A stretch of DNA of 64,000 nucleotides from Cavia porcellus (taxonomy: Eukaryota > Chordata > Mammalia > Rodentia > Caviidae), in the NCBI RefSeq assembly GCF_034190915.1, contig NW_026947491.1:23066101-23130100 (forward strand), in the 5' to 3' direction. Position numbers and translations under genes: made by a program. The notes under the pieces were generated by a model that ran no database searches, was not told where the DNA came from, and saw only the letters and a program-made list of their open reading frames with translations. Positions 45,730 through 56,360 of the stretch are shown here, in pieces. Position 1 is the stretch's first letter. Each line of letters begins with the position of its first letter.

Positions 45730-48396
45730 GCTGAGCTCTGCTGGGTTGAGCTGGGCTGGCCTGGGCTGGACTTGGCTAAACTGAGCCTGGTTAGCTGAGG
45801 TGGGCTAGCTGAGATGGGCTGGGCTGAACTAGGCCAAGCTGAGCTAGACTGAATTGGGCTGAGCTGGGCTGGGTTAGGCTGAGCTGAGCTGAGCTGAGCT
45901 AGCAGAGCTGAGCTGGGCTGGGCTGGGCTGAGCTGGGCTGAGCTGGGTTGAGCTGGGCTCGGCTTGCCTAGGCTGGGCTGAGCCAAGCTAGCAGAGATGG
46001 GCTGGAATGAACTGGACCGGGCTGGAATGGGCTGGGCTGAGCTAAGCCGGGCTAGGCCAGCCTGGGCTGGGGTGAGCTGAGCTAGCAGAGCTGGGGTGAG
46101 CTGAGCTAGCAGAGCTGGGTTGAGCTGGCTAGGGCTGGGCTGGCATAGGCTGGGCTGGCATGACCTGGGCTGAGCTGAGCTAGCAGAGCTGGGCTGAGCT
46201 AGGCCTGGCTGAGCTGGACTAAGCTTTCTGGACTAAGCATAGCTGAGCTGGTTTGGGATGGGCTGCCTGGGCTGGGATGAGCTGAACTAGAAGAGCTGGG
46301 CTGAGCTAGCTAGGACTGGGCTGGCAGGGGCTGGGCTGGCATGGCCTGGGCTGAGCTGAGCTAGCAGAGCTGGGCTGAACTAGGGCTGGCTAAGCTGGAC
46401 TAAGCTATCTGGACTAAGCATAGCTGAGCTGGGCTGGGCTGGGTTGGTTTGGGATGGGCTGCCTGGGCTGGACTGAGCTGAGCTAGCAGAGCTGGACTGG
46501 ATTGAACTGGACCAGGCTGGGCTGAGCCGGGCTGAGCAGTGCTAGGCTGGCCTGGGTTGGGCTGAGCTGAACTTGCAAAGCTGGACTGGATTAAACTGGA
46601 CCAGGCTGGGCTGGGCTGGGGTGAATTGGGCTGAACTAGGCTAAGCTGAGCTGAGTTGAGCTAGCAGAGCTAAGCTGGACTGAACTGGACCAGGCTGGGA
46701 TGGGTTGGGTTGAGTTGGGTTGAACTGAGCTAGCAGAGCTGGGCTGAGCAAGGCTGGGCTGAGCTGGACTAAACTATCTGCACTAAGCAGAGCTGAGATG
46801 GGTTGAACTAAGCTGGGCTGGGTTGAGCTGGGCTGAGCTGAGCTGAGCTGAACTAGCAGAGCTGGACTGGATTAAACCGGACCAGGCTGGGCTGAGCCAG
46901 GCTGAGCTGGGCTGGCTGGGCTGGGCTGGGCTAAGCTAAACTAGCAGAGCTGGGCTAGATTGAACTGGACCAGGCTGGGCTGGGCTGGGCTGGGCTGGGC
47001 TGGGCTGGGCTGAGCTGAGCTGAGCTGAGCTAGCAGAGCTGAGCTGGACTAAACTGGACTAGGCTGGCCTGGGCTGGACTGAGCTGGGCTGAGCTGGGCT
47101 GAGCTGAGCTCAGCTGAGCTAGCAGAGCTGGACTGGATTAAACTAGACCAGGCTGGGCTGAGCCGGGCTCGGCTGAACTGGGCTGGAGCTGAGCTGAACT
47201 AGCAGAGTTAAATTAGACTAAATTGGACCAGGCTGGGTTGGGTTGGGGTGAGTTGGGTTGAGCTGGCTGAGCTGAGCTGAGCTTGCAGAGCTGGGCTGGA
47301 TTAAAATGGACCAGGCTGGGCTGAGCTGGGCTAGGCTGGCCTGGGAAGGGCTGAGCTGAGTTAGCAGAGCTAGGCTAAATTGGACCAGGCTGGGCTGGGC
47401 TGTGCTGAATTGAGCTGAGCTGAGCTAGCAGAGCTGAGCTGGACTGAACTGGACCAGGCTGGGCTGAGCTGGGGTGAGTTGGGTTGAGCTGGGCTGAGCT
47501 GAGCTGAACTGGACTGAACTGGACTGAACTGGACTAGACTGGCCTGAGCTGGGCTTAGCTGGGCTGAGCTGAGCTGGCTGGGCTGAGCTGAGCTGATTTG
47601 GGTTGACCTAGCAGAGCCTGCTAGCCTGGTTTGGGCTGAGCTAAGCTAGCGGAGCTCAGATGGTTTGAATTGGTTTAGAGATGGTTAAGCTGGGATAAAC
47701 TGAGCTGGGATAAAATGAGCTGAGCTAGGCTATGCTGAGCTGTGCTGAGCTGAACTGAGCTGATGAGGGCTGAACTAGTAGAGCTAGGCTGGTTTGGGTT
47801 GGGCTGAGCTGAGCTAGCAGAGTTGTGAAACACAGCAGGGCTGGGCCGGGCTGAACTGATGACTGAGGTGACTGAGCCGATTGGGCTAAGCAATGCTGGG
47901 CTGAAGAGGGCTGAGCAGTGCTGAATGAGCTCAGCTGAGCCAGCAGAGCTGAGTGAGCTGGGCTGGGTCAGCTGTGCTGGGTGAGATTGGTGAGCAGAGC
48001 TAGACTAAAATGAGCTGGGTTGATCTGGGATGAACTGAACTGCACTGGGCCAGGCTGCACTGGGCTGGACTGGGCTGAGCTCAGTGCCTGTGGTGCTGCT
48101 GACTGAGCAGGGATGCAGTAGGTTCTGCTGAGCTAGCTGAGCTGGCTGAGCTGGGTGACCCAGGCCAACTCCTTGGGGCTCTTTCTGGCCTGTCGAGTCA
48201 GGCTCTGCAAGGCCACATGGTTCTAACTGGGCTGACCAGCTAGGGAACTCGACCCTGGGGACTCTGTTGGGCTAGTGTTCCCAATCAGGCTGTCCTGAGG
48301 TGGAGTCACACTGGTGTCCTATCCATTGAGAACTGGCTTGGAGCTGGTTGAGCTGGGCTGTGCTGGGCTGGAGCTGGTTGAGCTGGGCTGGACTGG
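45730..48396 (+). repeat. Smu switch region
   Basis: About 2.4 kb of dense GAGCT and GGGCT pentamers (core 45,730-48,165), then a gap of unique sequence and a short repeat tail (48,330-48,396). G-rich on the + strand, as needed for R-loops, with very many AGCT AID hotspots. A longer unit recurs: AGCAGAGCT, then GGACTGGATT or GGACTGAACT, then GGACCAGGCTGGGCTG. Open frames crossing it on either strand are repeat artefacts. It lies between I-mu and CH1, as in all mammals. Confidence 0.97.
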
Positions 48397-48865
48397 CCTT
48401 GCACCTACCCCTCATAGCCCCACTGCTGGTCTGGAAGACCCCAGGGGCAGGCTGTAGTGCTGCTAACTCCATATGCCCATGCAGAGCTACAGCTGCCCTC
48501 AGTGTCCCCTTGGCTTCCCTTTTGGCACTGAGGTCTGGCCCCATTTGCTCCTTTGCTCTCCACTAATCAAACCAGCACAGGGATACAACCCAGCAGCATA
48601 CAGGCCTGCCTGCCCTGAATGGAGCCTCCTGCTCCTAAAGTATCCTCATCCTTGGTTCCTACAGCAGGAGGCCAACAAGGCTTCCCAGCACCCTAAGGCC
48701 TCCAACCACAGCTGGCCCTATCCTCCTGAGCCTCAGAGGACCTACAGGCCCAGCTCTTCAGAGGGTAGCCAGTGTAGAAGGAAGATACCAACATATCCCT
48801 GGTGCACAGGGTATAAGAGATAACATCTCACACTCTTCCTTTCTTCTCTGCTCTTGGATCCCCAG
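48397..48865. other. Intron 5' of IGHM CH1
   Basis: Unique sequence leading to the CH1 acceptor. The polypyrimidine tract CTCTTCCTTTCTTCTCTGCTC is split here as CTCTTCCTTTCTTC and TCTGCTC, and ends in CCCAG (48,861-48,865). Confidence 0.7.
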
Positions 48866-49180
48866 CAAAGCAATCTGGCCCAACTCTCTTTCCCCTCATC
48901 TCCTGTGAGAGACCTCTGTCCGATGGCAACCAGGTGTCTGTGGGCTGCTTGGCACGGGACTTCCTGCCCAGCAAAATATCCTTCTCCTGGACCTATAAGA
49001 ACAACTCTGCCGTGAACCAGGTCATCAGAACCTTCCCAGATGTACTCATAGGGGGCAAGTATGCAGCCACCTCCCAGCTGCTCCTGGGCTCCAAAGACAT
49101 CGCCCAGAGCACTGACATCCAGCTGATGTGCAAGGCTCAACATATGACAGGCACTGTGCAGACAGAGGTGATCACTAAAG
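48866..49180 (+). CDS. IGHM: IGHM CH1 exon
   Basis: An exon of 315 bp. It joins the J segments in phase (J-derived G plus CA gives Ala) and ends AAAG before donor GTAAGA (49,181). The protein begins [20 protein letters not shown]. It has the H-L disulphide cysteine (ISCERP), the Ig-fold cysteines (VGCLARDF and LMCKAQH), the core tryptophan ([10 protein letters not shown]) and an NNS glycosylation site. It packs against the light-chain constant domain and is bound by BiP until the light chain pairs. Clearly functional by sequence. Confidence 0.98.
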
Positions 49181-49283
49181 GTAAGATCCAGTCCTCTCTG
49201 GGAACACAGACCCTGGTGTGGCCAAGAGGGAAAGCACAGAGACTTGAGCTGGGTCAAGCTCACATCTTGTTTCCTTACATTAG

Positions 49284-49619
49284 GGATCGTGGAGCTGGCC
49301 CCTAATGTGACTGTATTTGTCCCACCCCGAGACACCTTCCTCGACTCTCGAAAGTCCAAACTCATCTGCCAGGCCACAGACTTCAGTCCCAAGCAGGTCA
49401 CAGTGTCCTGGCTGCGGGAAGGAAAGATTATAGAGCGTGGCATCATCACAGATGAGGTAGTGGCTGACAAAAAAGACTCCCAGCCCGTGACTTTCAAGGT
49501 TACCAGCACACTGACCATCACTGAGGATGACTGGCTGGGCCAGAAGGTGTTCACCTGCCGTGTGACTCACAAGACAGGCACCTTTGACAAGAATGTATCC
49601 TCCTCTCTGTGTATCCCTT
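49284..49619 (+). CDS. IGHM: IGHM CH2 exon
   Basis: An exon of 336 bp after acceptor TTAG, ending before donor GTGAGT (49,620). It begins [19 protein letters not shown]. Ig-fold cysteines are in LICQATDFS and FTCRVTHK, with a core W in VSWLREGK. N-glycosylation sites are NVT near the start and NVS near the end. The LCIP cysteine near the C-terminus forms the inter-heavy-chain bridge. CH2 takes the place of a hinge in IgM. Confidence 0.98.
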
Positions 49620-49881
49620 GTGAGTATCTGTCCCTTGCCAAGATCCCTTTGATGCAGCATACCCCTTGAGCTGTCCACTCAAGTGTGGCAGAGGCCATCC
49701 AGACCCAGATACTTACTCCTGAACTTTGGATTATTGAAGTTGCCAAAGGCCGGGTAGGGAGCAGTGGGGACACAGGTCAGGTGACACCAAGCAGCATCCA
49801 GGGGCAGGGCTGGTCCTGGGGTATTACACCTTTCTCTAAATTCACATCCAACCACCACTCACAGCAGTATTCTCTCCACAG

Positions 49882-50202
49882 CAACTCCATCCACAGACAT
49901 CAAAGTCTTCCTCATTCCTCCCTCTTTCAATGACATCTTCCACACCAAGTCAGTCAAGCTGACCTGCCTGGTCAATGACCTGATCCACCAAGGAGGACTG
50001 AACATCTCCTGGTCCAACCAGGATGGCAGGGAACTGCCCACCAAAATCAGAGATGCTGAGAGCCAAGCCAACAGCACTCTCAGTGTCACGGGTGAGGCCA
50101 GCATCTGTGAGGATGAATGGGATTCTGGGAATGAGTTCACGTGCACCGTGGTCCATCATGATCTGCCCTTCCCATTGAAGAAGACCATTTCTAAGCCCAA
50201 AG
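49882..50202 (+). CDS. IGHM: IGHM CH3 exon
   Basis: An exon of 321 bp between acceptor CCACAG and donor GTAGGC (50,203). It begins [16 protein letters not shown]. Cysteines are in LTCLVND and FTCTVVHH, with W in ISWSNQDG. The extra cysteine in SICEDEW corresponds to human Cys414, which links monomers in the pentamer. NIS and NST are glycosylation sites. Ends TISKPK. Confidence 0.98.
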
Positions 50203-50284
50203 GTAGGCTCATCCACCAACCCACTCCCAGGAACCCCCCTCTCCCCCTCCTGCCCTGTGCTCACCAAGTCCTCTCTGTCCACAG

Positions 50285-50679
50285 CTGGGAATAAGAAGCC
50301 TCCCGCTGTGTATGTACTGCCACCAGCCCGGGAGCAGCTGGTCCTGCATGAGCAGGCCACCATCATCTGCCTGGTAAAGGGTTTTGCCCCTGCGGACATT
50401 TTTGTGCAGTGGCTGAAGGGTGGACAGCCCTTGTCATCAGACAAGTATGTGACCAGTGCTCCGATGCCAGAGCCCCACACTCCAGGCTACTACTATGCCC
50501 ACAGCCTGTTGACCGTGCCTGCAGAGGACTGGATCTCGGGGGAGACCTTCACCTGTGTCGTGGGCCATGAGGGCCTGCCGCACATGGTGACTGAGAGAAC
50601 CGTGGACAAATCCACTGGTAAACCCACCCTGTACAACGTGTCCCTGGTCATGTCTGACACAGCCCACACCTGCTACTGA
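50285..50679 (+). CDS. IGHM: IGHM CH4 exon with secretory tailpiece
   Basis: An exon of 395 bp from acceptor CCACAG to stop TGA (50,677-50,679). Ig-fold cysteines are in IICLVKGF and FTCVVGHE. The tailpiece [18 protein letters not shown] has the penultimate cysteine for J chain and pentamer bonding and the NVS glycan. Human has G where this has H in DTAHTCY. An internal donor G/GTAAAC at 50,617/50,618 (within TCCACTGGTAAACC) is used to skip the tailpiece and join M1 for the membrane form. Confidence 0.98.
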
Positions 50680-50782
50680 CCACGCTGCCCCTGCAGGGGG
50701 GCAGCCTCGGTCCAGTTGCTCTTCCCATGTGCATGCAAACTAACCATGTTGGGGGTGCGGTGTTGCGTTCCCTAAAATTAGA

Positions 50783-50788
50783 AATAAA
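50783..50788 (+). terminator. Poly(A) signal of secreted mu
   Basis: AATAAA 104 bp after the CH4 stop, followed by a T/G-rich stretch. Use of this site gives secreted IgM mRNA. Confidence 0.92.
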
Positions 50789-51342
50789 AAGATCCCTTCA
50801 AAAGATGCTGGTTTTGAGTGTACACTATGCTGGCCTGTTGGCCATGGCTGTGCTGTGCCCTCCCTGGCCAATGCCTGCAGTCCCTCCACCTTGCCCACCC
50901 CTCCCCTGGCACTTGGCCTTCCAGTGCCTGGGGAGGCCCTGGTTCCCTGCAGCCGCTTCCTCAGGCAGTGTGTGAGCTTGCAGATCCTGTAGCTGCTTCT
51001 GACACATCTGAGCACTTGGCCACGCTGGTACAGGCAGAAACTGACAGACACATGTGCACACATGTGCACTTGATGCACACACCAGCACAGAGGCACACAG
51101 ATGCACATGGTTGCATACACACACACCCAGCAGTGACACACAAGCAGGTATATATGCACACAGTCTCACACACAGATGGACATGCTTGGCCACATGTCCA
51201 CCTACACCCAAGTGCATAGATATGCACAGAGACATGAGTGTGCACATGCACTGGGCACAAAGACATGTGGACAGGAACAGTCATGTGCACAGGAGCAGGT
51301 AGACACATGGCACAGACTCAGCACAGAGCCATGTACACAGAT

Positions 51343-51354
51343 ACACACACGCGC

Positions 51355-51387
<33 letters not shown>

Positions 51388-51416
51388 TACACACACACAC
51401 ACACATACACACACAG
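51343..51416. repeat. (CA)n microsatellite with alternating CG core
   Basis: A long alternating purine-pyrimidine run: CA repeats around GCGCGCGCATGCGCGCA, then CA and ATACA repeats. It lies within a wider CA-rich stretch starting near 51,040. Alternating CG/CA can form Z-DNA. Confidence 0.95.
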
Positions 51417-52021
51417 AGTCTCTAGCCTCCCCAGCTGTGGCTCGTCACACTATGATCTTTCAGGGCTTGTCCCGCAGTCTGCTTGTCCCTCTTTCTTGGC
51501 ATGGAGTTGCTTCAGTGCCCAGTGTAGCCTGCACTTTGAGTGGGGTGCCATCCCTGGTCCCAGAGCCAGAACTCAGAGTACCCCACAGCGCAGGGCCATG
51601 GCAGCTTCTTAGGGAGCTTAGCCTAATCCTGGGGGTTCCCAGGGAGGTGCCATCCAGGCTGACTCTGGGGAGGAATGGGTTCCCAAGGCATAGGGTTCAG
51701 TGTGAGTGATAGAGCAGGTGGTGTCCAGATCCAGTCTGCATTCAGGGGCTGCCCTTCTGTGAGAGGTCACTAGGGTCAGCATTAGCGTGATGGCCTTGTA
51801 GACACTTGATCCCCTCATTTGAGGCACAGAGAACAGGGGGAAGCTCTGCAGGGGAGCCAGACCCACACAGGGAGGACAGGGCTGAGCTAGGTCCCCACAC
51901 CCAAGGGATAAAGCTGGCCTAGGGCTGCTCCTACCCTCTTCACTGAGCTATAGCTGTCCCCTGATTGCTGAGTGCACTGTGTCCCCTGGGGCTCACTCTG
52001 CCCTGTCTCAATATTGAGATC

Positions 52022-52275
52022 CTCATGTCTCTGTCATTCAGGCAAGATAGGACCAACTAGGTGTCCCAGGTCTCTGTCACTCTGGTAGGAGAGGAACTTC
52101 GAGGCACGACATCCTAGGGTCTCTGTCACTCCGATAGAATAGGATCAGCCAGGATGTCCCAGACCTCTATCACTCTATAAGATAGGAGGAGCTGCTAGTC
52201 AATATGTCCCTAGGCGTCTGTCACTCGGGTAGGGCAGAATGTCTGCAGGCTTCTGTCACTTTGGTCAGGAAGCAC
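52022..52275. repeat. Minisatellite, unit about 50-60 bp, five copies
   Basis: The word CTCTGTCAC, or CTRTCAC variants, recurs at about 52,030, 52,072, 52,121, 52,168, 52,217 and 52,252. Each is followed by a T/C-GGTAG or GATAG stretch and GGATGTCCC-like words. Confidence 0.75.
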
Positions 52276-52669
52276 CACCCAGCCCAACATACTCTGGGCT
52301 CTGCTCCTGTTATCAGAGTCCTCGGGGAGGTAACCAAGGGTAGCCTGGCCCTCACTCTGCCCTGTGCACTCCACAACACCCATTTTTTAGCCAAGTGGCT
52401 CTTGCTGTGTCCCCTGCTTAAGGAGGGTCTAGGGCTCATTGAAGCCCTTTCTCTGCCCTCCTCTCTGTCCATGTCCTACATCTGTGGTGCTGCCTTTGTC
52501 ACCTAAGGCCACTGGGCAAGGTTTTGCATCCCTGTCTGCTCCTGCTTGGCCTGACTCTGTCTCTGTCCACCTGTCTGGCTCTTGACATTCACCATCCTGT
52601 GTACCTTGTGGTCTGCAATGCAGATGGGTTACAGATGCCCCTGACCCCTACCCCCTGTGTCCACTGCAG

Positions 52670-52785
52670 AGGGGGAGGTGAATGCTGAGGAAGAGGGCTT
52701 CGAGAACCTTTGGACCACCGCCTCCACCTTCATCGTGCTCTTCCTTCTCAGCCTCTTCTACAGCACCACTGTCACTTTATTCAAG
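52670..52785 (+). CDS. IGHM: IGHM membrane exon M1
   Basis: An exon of 116 bp after acceptor CTGCAG, ending CAAG before donor GTAGAT. It encodes, after the G from the CH4 donor, an acidic linker [15 protein letters not shown], then the transmembrane helix [20 protein letters not shown] with the polar TTAST and YSTT faces that bind Ig-alpha/Ig-beta, then TLFK. Nearly identical to the human and mouse exon. Confidence 0.98.
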
Positions 52786-52909
52786 GTAGATGGCTCAGGT
52801 GGAGGCTGGGGCTAGGAATAGGGAGGAGCCTGCATTAGCCACTTGGGTGCTCCTGCCCCTATCTTTCTCCTACTGGGATGATCATTGATGCTGCCTCTGT
52901 TGCCTGCAG

Positions 52910-52918
52910 GTAAAGTGA
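52910..52918 (+). CDS. IGHM: IGHM membrane exon M2 (coding part)
   Basis: GTAAAGTGA encodes V, K and stop after acceptor CTGCAG, giving the classic KVK cytoplasmic tail of membrane IgM. The rest of the exon is 3' UTR to the poly(A) signal at 53,138. Confidence 0.97.
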   Translation, partial: VK

Positions 52919-53137
52919 CCCAGCTGTGGGAGGACACTGAAGACCAAGAACTCAACCACAGTGCCTGGCCTGGGGTGGGCTGTGCTGCATGGCCCTCAAC
53001 TTGAACCTCTTCGCACATCCCTCCAGCTCTGCGCTCTAGGACACAGGCATCTCTCCATGCCAGCCAATGTCGCCACCATGTTCACAGCACTTGGGTCCCC
53101 AAGCTCGGCTTTGCTGTTTGTGTGCATGTTGTCCTGA

Positions 53138-53143
53138 AATAAA
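53138..53143 (+). terminator. Poly(A) signal of membrane mu
   Basis: AATAAA 220 bp after the M2 stop, followed by a T-rich stretch (TCTTCTTGTTTTG). Confidence 0.9.
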
Positions 53144-53162
53144 CACAGATGTGCTCTTCTTG

Positions 53163-53200
53163 TTTTGTTTTTTGAGACAGGGTCTCACTATGAAACCACC
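53163..53200 (-). mobile_element. B1/Alu-like SINE fragment
   Basis: TTTTTTGAGACAGGGTCTCA is the reverse of the 3' end of 7SL-derived B1/Alu elements. Only a short piece is recognisable. Confidence 0.5.
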
Positions 53201-55690
53201 TTTTTCTGAAGGATTGTCTTCCTTTTTTACACCTGTGTGCTGTGTGATATTCCAGGGAGACCCAAATTGAAGCCTCTCTTGTGACTCTGAGGGCTATGGA
53301 AGGACACAGAGGGGCAGCAAAGGGATCAAGGAGAAAGCCAAGCAAAATCAGACATATTCACAGGCCAGGTCTCTACACATGTTCATCATTGGAGACCAGG
53401 CACAGGCTCAGCTGTTGCATGTTCCCAGAAGGGCCTCTGCCCTCCACCACTTGCTCCTGCTGGTACTGCTTCAGGCAGCCTGGGAATAGGACACTTAGTA
53501 CCTCACCCCCAAACCTTTGTTTCTCAAGGATGCAGGGTGGGGCAGGTCAACCCTCTGGCCATGCACACCTCTGGCAATGAGCTAGGCATCTCACTGTGTG
53601 GACACAGCGGCTGGTGGCCTGCAGCATGGACAAGACAGGAGTGTGGATGTTGAAGCCAACATTCCGGAGGGCCAGGGTCTTGGTGTGCATGAGTGGCTAT
53701 AGAAACATATCAAGCCAGGTGGTCTCACATGAGATGGGTACCTCTCCTGGCTTGTAGGTCCTGCCTGAGTTCCAGGAAACTTGGCAGAGCCCTGCTAGGA
53801 GAAGTATCCCAGCTCCTAATCAGCAACTTCTGGCCTGCTCTTGTGGGAGGAAGGGGCTGGAGCTCTGGACTGCTGTGCTAAAGCACAATGCCACTCTGTC
53901 TAGTCCTCTCACAGAGCCTCCCTCCTCTCACTGTTACCTGGGGTGAAGGTGCAGCACATAGATGGGTTGGGGCTACACCCGAGTCCACGGCACCTGTAGG
54001 GAGAACACATGGTGGGGATGGCACAGGACAGGACAATGACTGTGCCTGTTGGGCCTAGATCAAGTGTGGAAACTCAGGCTCTAAGTTGGAGGCGCTGTCT
54101 TAAGGCTAGTTTTACTCAGATGGGAGCCCTGCAGAGATGAAGCAGCAGCCACGGCGGGTTCCTGACTAAGAGTGCATGGCTGGAGGCAGCCCAGAGGCTG
54201 TGGGTCCTGGCTGGTGTGGGTTGATGACTGAGTGGAAGAAGCAGTGGGAGAAAAGAGGAGGAGGCAGAGAGGGACTCAGAGACACTTAGGCCCCTAATGA
54301 GGTCATGCAAGAAGCATCAAGGTAGTACCATGGGAGGACCAGTTCTGTAAGCCAGGTCAGCCTGAGCCATACCACCATGGGCACTGTTGTGAGGTCATTT
54401 AAGGCCATCACCCAATTTCAGTATCTTCCATGCTTATAGGTTCTTTTTACACCAATACCCTACTTGTGATAACAAAGTATTCTCCAGTTTTCTATGGGTG
54501 CAAGGACTGGACAGAGACCTGTGCTGCCTGAAGGCCAGGGATCCCAGGAAGGGCCTCTGGGCTGGGTCTCCCCTGCCTCAGGACAGCCTACTCCAAGATC
54601 CCCTATTCCTCTCAGGGGCCTCACTCTGCTAGCCTGATTTGCTGCCCTTGCTTTGTCCCTATATCCAAGTCCCTGTCCCCATCACCCTCCCACAAGGAAA
54701 CCCAGCACTATAGGGTGAGGTGCCTACCTCAGTCCAGTGTGACCTCATCCCTCTGATTTATGTTGGACACTGCCCAACACAGCTGCACTTTGAGGTCTGA
54801 GAATTTGATTGTACCCCTGAATCCTGGGAACTGTGATCCCCACAGCAGCAGCCTGCCACATCTTCCAACAGCACCTGCAAGTGAGATTGGGGAATCTTAC
54901 AACCCAGAACCCTGGGCAGCAAAAATGGCCCAGTGAGGTCCAGAGGTGTCTTGGGAGGGCATCAGGGCCTCTCTAGGCTAGGGGAAGATGGGAATGTGGG
55001 GGCTCTGCTGCAGAACCCAGACAAAAGGTACTCAGGAGGATGGCATCCCTGTGAGCAAGGAAAAGAAAGAGGCAGTTTCTGCCATGAAGGTCATAGCACA
55101 GTTGCTGTCTGGGCCAGGCTGGATGCAACAGTCTGTTCTCAGGGAGCAGTGATATCCTTGAGTGTGACACAGGTGGAGGCAGGGAAGAGGTGAGTAAAGC
55201 AAAGCCATTAGGGACCAGGCAGGGACCTGCAGTCTCCTCTGGATCCCAGGGTATCAGCACTGTGTCCAGGAGGGACAGCTCAGGGGCAGCAGTGCCTCTG
55301 TGCAGGCCAGAGGAGAGGGTGGAATTGCACCAGTACTGGGGACCACATCCAGGACAGCTTTTCAGTCACTGTACACATAAAGCTCTGTGCCCCAAGGGCA
55401 GTACAAGCAGCTTCTGGAGGCAGAACTGAGACCAGGCCTGCAGTGATGCCAGGCAGTGGAACAGAGAGGAGAGGGGTTTAAGAGACAGGAAGCTCGGGGA
55501 CACCAAGGGTGTTACAACCTCTGGGAGGAAGTCTTCTCCCCCAGCACCCACAGAGCCAGGGCCTGCCTGGACTGTGTCACTGTATCCTGGGCCTGGAAAG
55601 GTCCCCATACAATCCCCATTCCAGGTCCCTCCTCCCATGCCCTGTCCCTACTCCTTTCCTGGCATCCTTGGCACTCACTGCTTGTCTTGC
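53201..55690. other. Unique DNA between IGHM and the IGHD relic
   Basis: No exon with Ig-fold residues seen. The open frames here (for example 54,933-55,193 and 55,456-55,818) have no domain pattern. Confidence 0.55.
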
Positions 55691-55692
55691 AG

Positions 55693-55980
55693 GCACCTAA
55701 CAGGATCTGTACATTTTCATCACCTTGGGTGCAACATCCCAGAGGAAAATGGCTTCCTGGACTTGGCCTGCTTGGTGACAGGGAACAGCGCAAACCTACA
55801 TATCACCCAGCTCCCTGAGGTGCAGATGGTCCCAGTGGATCTTCCCGCTTACTGTGGGTAACCAGTTCTCTTGTGGCTGAGTGGAGCCTTGTCCCTCACA
55901 AATGCAGTACCTCTCTAGACAAGCAGAGCTGGAAAGGGACAGACCAATAGCCTGCGGCCCCACAAAGCCCATCTCCTGGT
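55693..55980 (+). pseudogene. IGHD: IGHD (delta) CH1 relic
   Basis: A good acceptor (polypyrimidine tract then TTGCAG, 55,687-55,692) precedes CACCTAACAGG, like the start of human delta CH1. One frame then reads GCNIPEENGFLDLACLVTGN, which aligns with mouse delta CH1 through C..PEEN and L.CLV.G. Faults: the length from the acceptor to this block is out of phase by indels, the core tryptophan after the first cysteine is lost (the ISW position reads ITQ), and a TAA follows at about 55,859. The region of the second cysteine is only faintly recognisable (near 55,945), and no donor is clear. It lies 2.8 kb after the mu membrane exon, the normal place of delta. LINE sequence starts at about 56,035. 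Confidence 0.65.
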
Positions 55981-56034
55981 GGTCCCCAGACAGGAGCCAG
56001 TTCACCAGAGCAACACCCTCATCCTTATTTTAGT

Positions 56035-56360
56035 TTATTACATGATCTTTTGAATGTGTAAAACTAGTTTTCCCAGTACCATTCGCTAAAGAAGCTATCT
56101 TCCAGTATATGGTTTTGGCCCCCTGTAAAATGTCAGGTGACTGAATATACTGAATATACACTATTCAGGTGACTGAATAGTGTTTGTTTTTCCATCCTTT
56201 GTTCTGTTTAGTTGATCCACAAATCTATTTTTCTGCTAGTATCATGCTGCTTTTATGATTGTATCTTTGTAGTATAACTTGAAATCTTGATTGGTAATGC
56301 CTCATACTTTGGTCCTATGTAGGACTGCTTTTTGCTGGTCCTTTCTAATTCCATATGATC
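56035..56360 (-). mobile_element. L1 ORF2 fragment
   Basis: Minus-strand ORF2 fragment similar to 1,150-1,480 (AGTTTTCCCAGTACCATT, TTGATCCACAAATCTATT). It contains a short local duplication of TGACTGAATA. It abuts the delta CH1 relic. Confidence 0.75.

Larger units (their letters stand above)
50789..52669. other. CH4-M1 intron (membrane-form intron)
   Basis: Contains a CA-rich region and CA/CG microsatellite (to 51,416) and a minisatellite (52,022-52,275). No gene otherwise. It is removed only in the membrane transcript. Confidence 0.8.

Noticed and set aside
45660..45986. Open frame of 108 codons antisense across the start of Smu
   Set aside because: It is a product of the pentamer repeat (a monotonous S/A/Q/P protein) with no coding signal.
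48742..49554. Open frame of 270 codons antisense to IGHM CH1-CH2
   Set aside because: Shadow of the real exons, which have conserved Ig-fold residues and splice sites on the + strand.
51176..51709. Open frame of 177 codons across the CA repeat
   Set aside because: Low-complexity H/T repeat protein within an intron.
54933..55193. Open frame considered as a delta exon
   Set aside because: No paired cysteines or tryptophan pattern, and it lies 5' of the CH1-like relic.
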